64,000 nt of DNA, taken from the NCBI GenBank assembly GCA_030847615.1, contig JAUMIR010000005.1:166684596-166748595 (forward strand), given 5' to 3'. Shown here in pieces: positions 63,174-64,000 of the stretch. Under the pieces are notes generated by a model, which was not told the DNA's origin, ran no database searches, and worked only from the letters and a program-made list of their open reading frames with translations. Numbering within the stretch: the first letter of the stretch is position 1; every line of letters begins with the position of its first letter. Position numbers and translations under genes: made by a program. Source of the stretch: Gambelia wislizenii (Eukaryota; Chordata; Lepidosauria; Squamata; Crotaphytidae).

Positions 63174-64000
63174 TTCTGATGGGTTTTATTGACTTTGAAT
63201 GTTGGAACTAGAGTTGAACTAAAATTTCTCAGAATACAATTTTTGTGGGGGGGGATACTGAGATCCCCCCTTTTATGGCCCCATCCACTCCCTCAGACAA
63301 CATTTTCTTTGAATATTCTCCACAAATTTTGATAGCACATGCCATCTTTCCTCCTATAATGCCCCAGGTATTGTGGAGGATACAAATTATTGACAAGGCT
63401 ACATACATAATAACTGCTGAAAAGAAAAGGAAATCCGAGACACAGAGACAGAGACAGACAGACAGACTGCTGATTTTCATGCCTTTGGAGAAATTCAGTA
63501 AAAGGCACACTATCATTTTCCCTACACAAATATGGTGAAGATTTTTTAGTGGCTGTTTGCTCACAGCTTTGCCTGAAAATTAGTTTACTAAATTAGGAGT
63601 AAGAAAATATGGCCAATCAAATGTTGGACTACAGCTACCAGAATTCTTCACAATTCCTGACTAGGGCTGATAGAAGTTGTGGTGTAACAATATTTGGAAA
63701 ACTGCTCTTTGCCCACTCTAGCCTAAATCAAATTTTCAGTTCCAGCTAAAGTAGACCCATTGAACTAATGGATGTTCACTTATATCAACACATGTACATT
63801 CCATCTGTCAGTTGGTCTACTCCAATTAGAAGCAACAATTGGATTTGGGCTTATATGTTACTTTTGGGAACTAAGCAGCCTTTGTTCATATAGTTTATAA
63901 CTGAATAGTGGTAAGTTTTAGGAATATCCAAGTAGGAAAGAAACAGAAATTCAACATATGTGGACATCTGTTTTCTGGTTCATATCATCTCATTATTTTA
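63174..64000. other. Unannotated stretch with an ACAG repeat
   Basis: (GACAGA)n/(CAGA)n at about 63441-63467. No gene is recognised up to the end of the window. Confidence 0.4.

Overview
The window looks like non-genic or intergenic DNA from a vertebrate, most likely a squamate reptile (an iguanian lizard is my guess). I recognise no host gene, rRNA or tRNA. What is present is a dense, layered set of transposable elements: CR1, L2, L1, RTE/BovB-like and a Vingi/I-like LINE, a DIRS/Ngaro-type tyrosine-recombinase retrotransposon, two Ty1/copia remnants, tRNA- and 5S-rRNA-derived SINEs, an autonomous PIF/Harbinger transposon, and many palindromic MITEs. That mix, with CR1 and L2 carrying long ORFs beside L1, BovB-like, copia and Sauria-type SINE sequence, is what is known from lizard genomes. 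The species assignment is inference.

Layout. 1-8 kb: mostly featureless AT-rich DNA with a palindromic MITE (169-519), an L2 tail (3263-3760), a GGGCTTGT-ended MITE (4667-5205) and a SINE. 8.3-9.6 kb: a long open 3' half of a non-LTR reverse transcriptase. 9.96-14.44 kb: a palindromic MITE, then a larger MITE split by a 3.4-kb L1 with a perfect 13-bp target duplication. 16.2-17.1 kb: an inverted duplication of copia integrase next to a decayed BovB-like RT. 17.2-21.3 kb: three more MITEs. 23.5-28 kb: SINEs and a copia element whose RT/RNase H is missing. 32.27-39.40 kb: the autonomous Harbinger. 39.6-48.5 kb: nested CR1, MITE, L2 and a 5.1-kb LINE. 49.6-55.1 kb: the DIRS/Ngaro-like element. 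55.17-59.6 kb: a nearly complete CR1 with an intact 970-codon ORF2. 60-64 kb: 5S-derived SINE sequence and simple repeats.

The most notable system is the Harbinger element. It carries three genes that splice cleanly on paper: a transposase (2 exons, 427 aa, DDE residues in place) and two separate trihelix Myb/SANT-like proteins, one on each strand (4 exons, 208 aa; 3 exons, 389 aa). In each case the exon lengths sum to whole codons and no stop interrupts the frame. The ends carry repeated TGCGCTAA and GTTCCCAC motifs that could be bound by these proteins. A second theme is a family of palindromic MITEs sharing GGAGATT(T/A)TCAG-like ends, apparent 3-bp target duplications and a common internal module, with no autonomous partner seen here.
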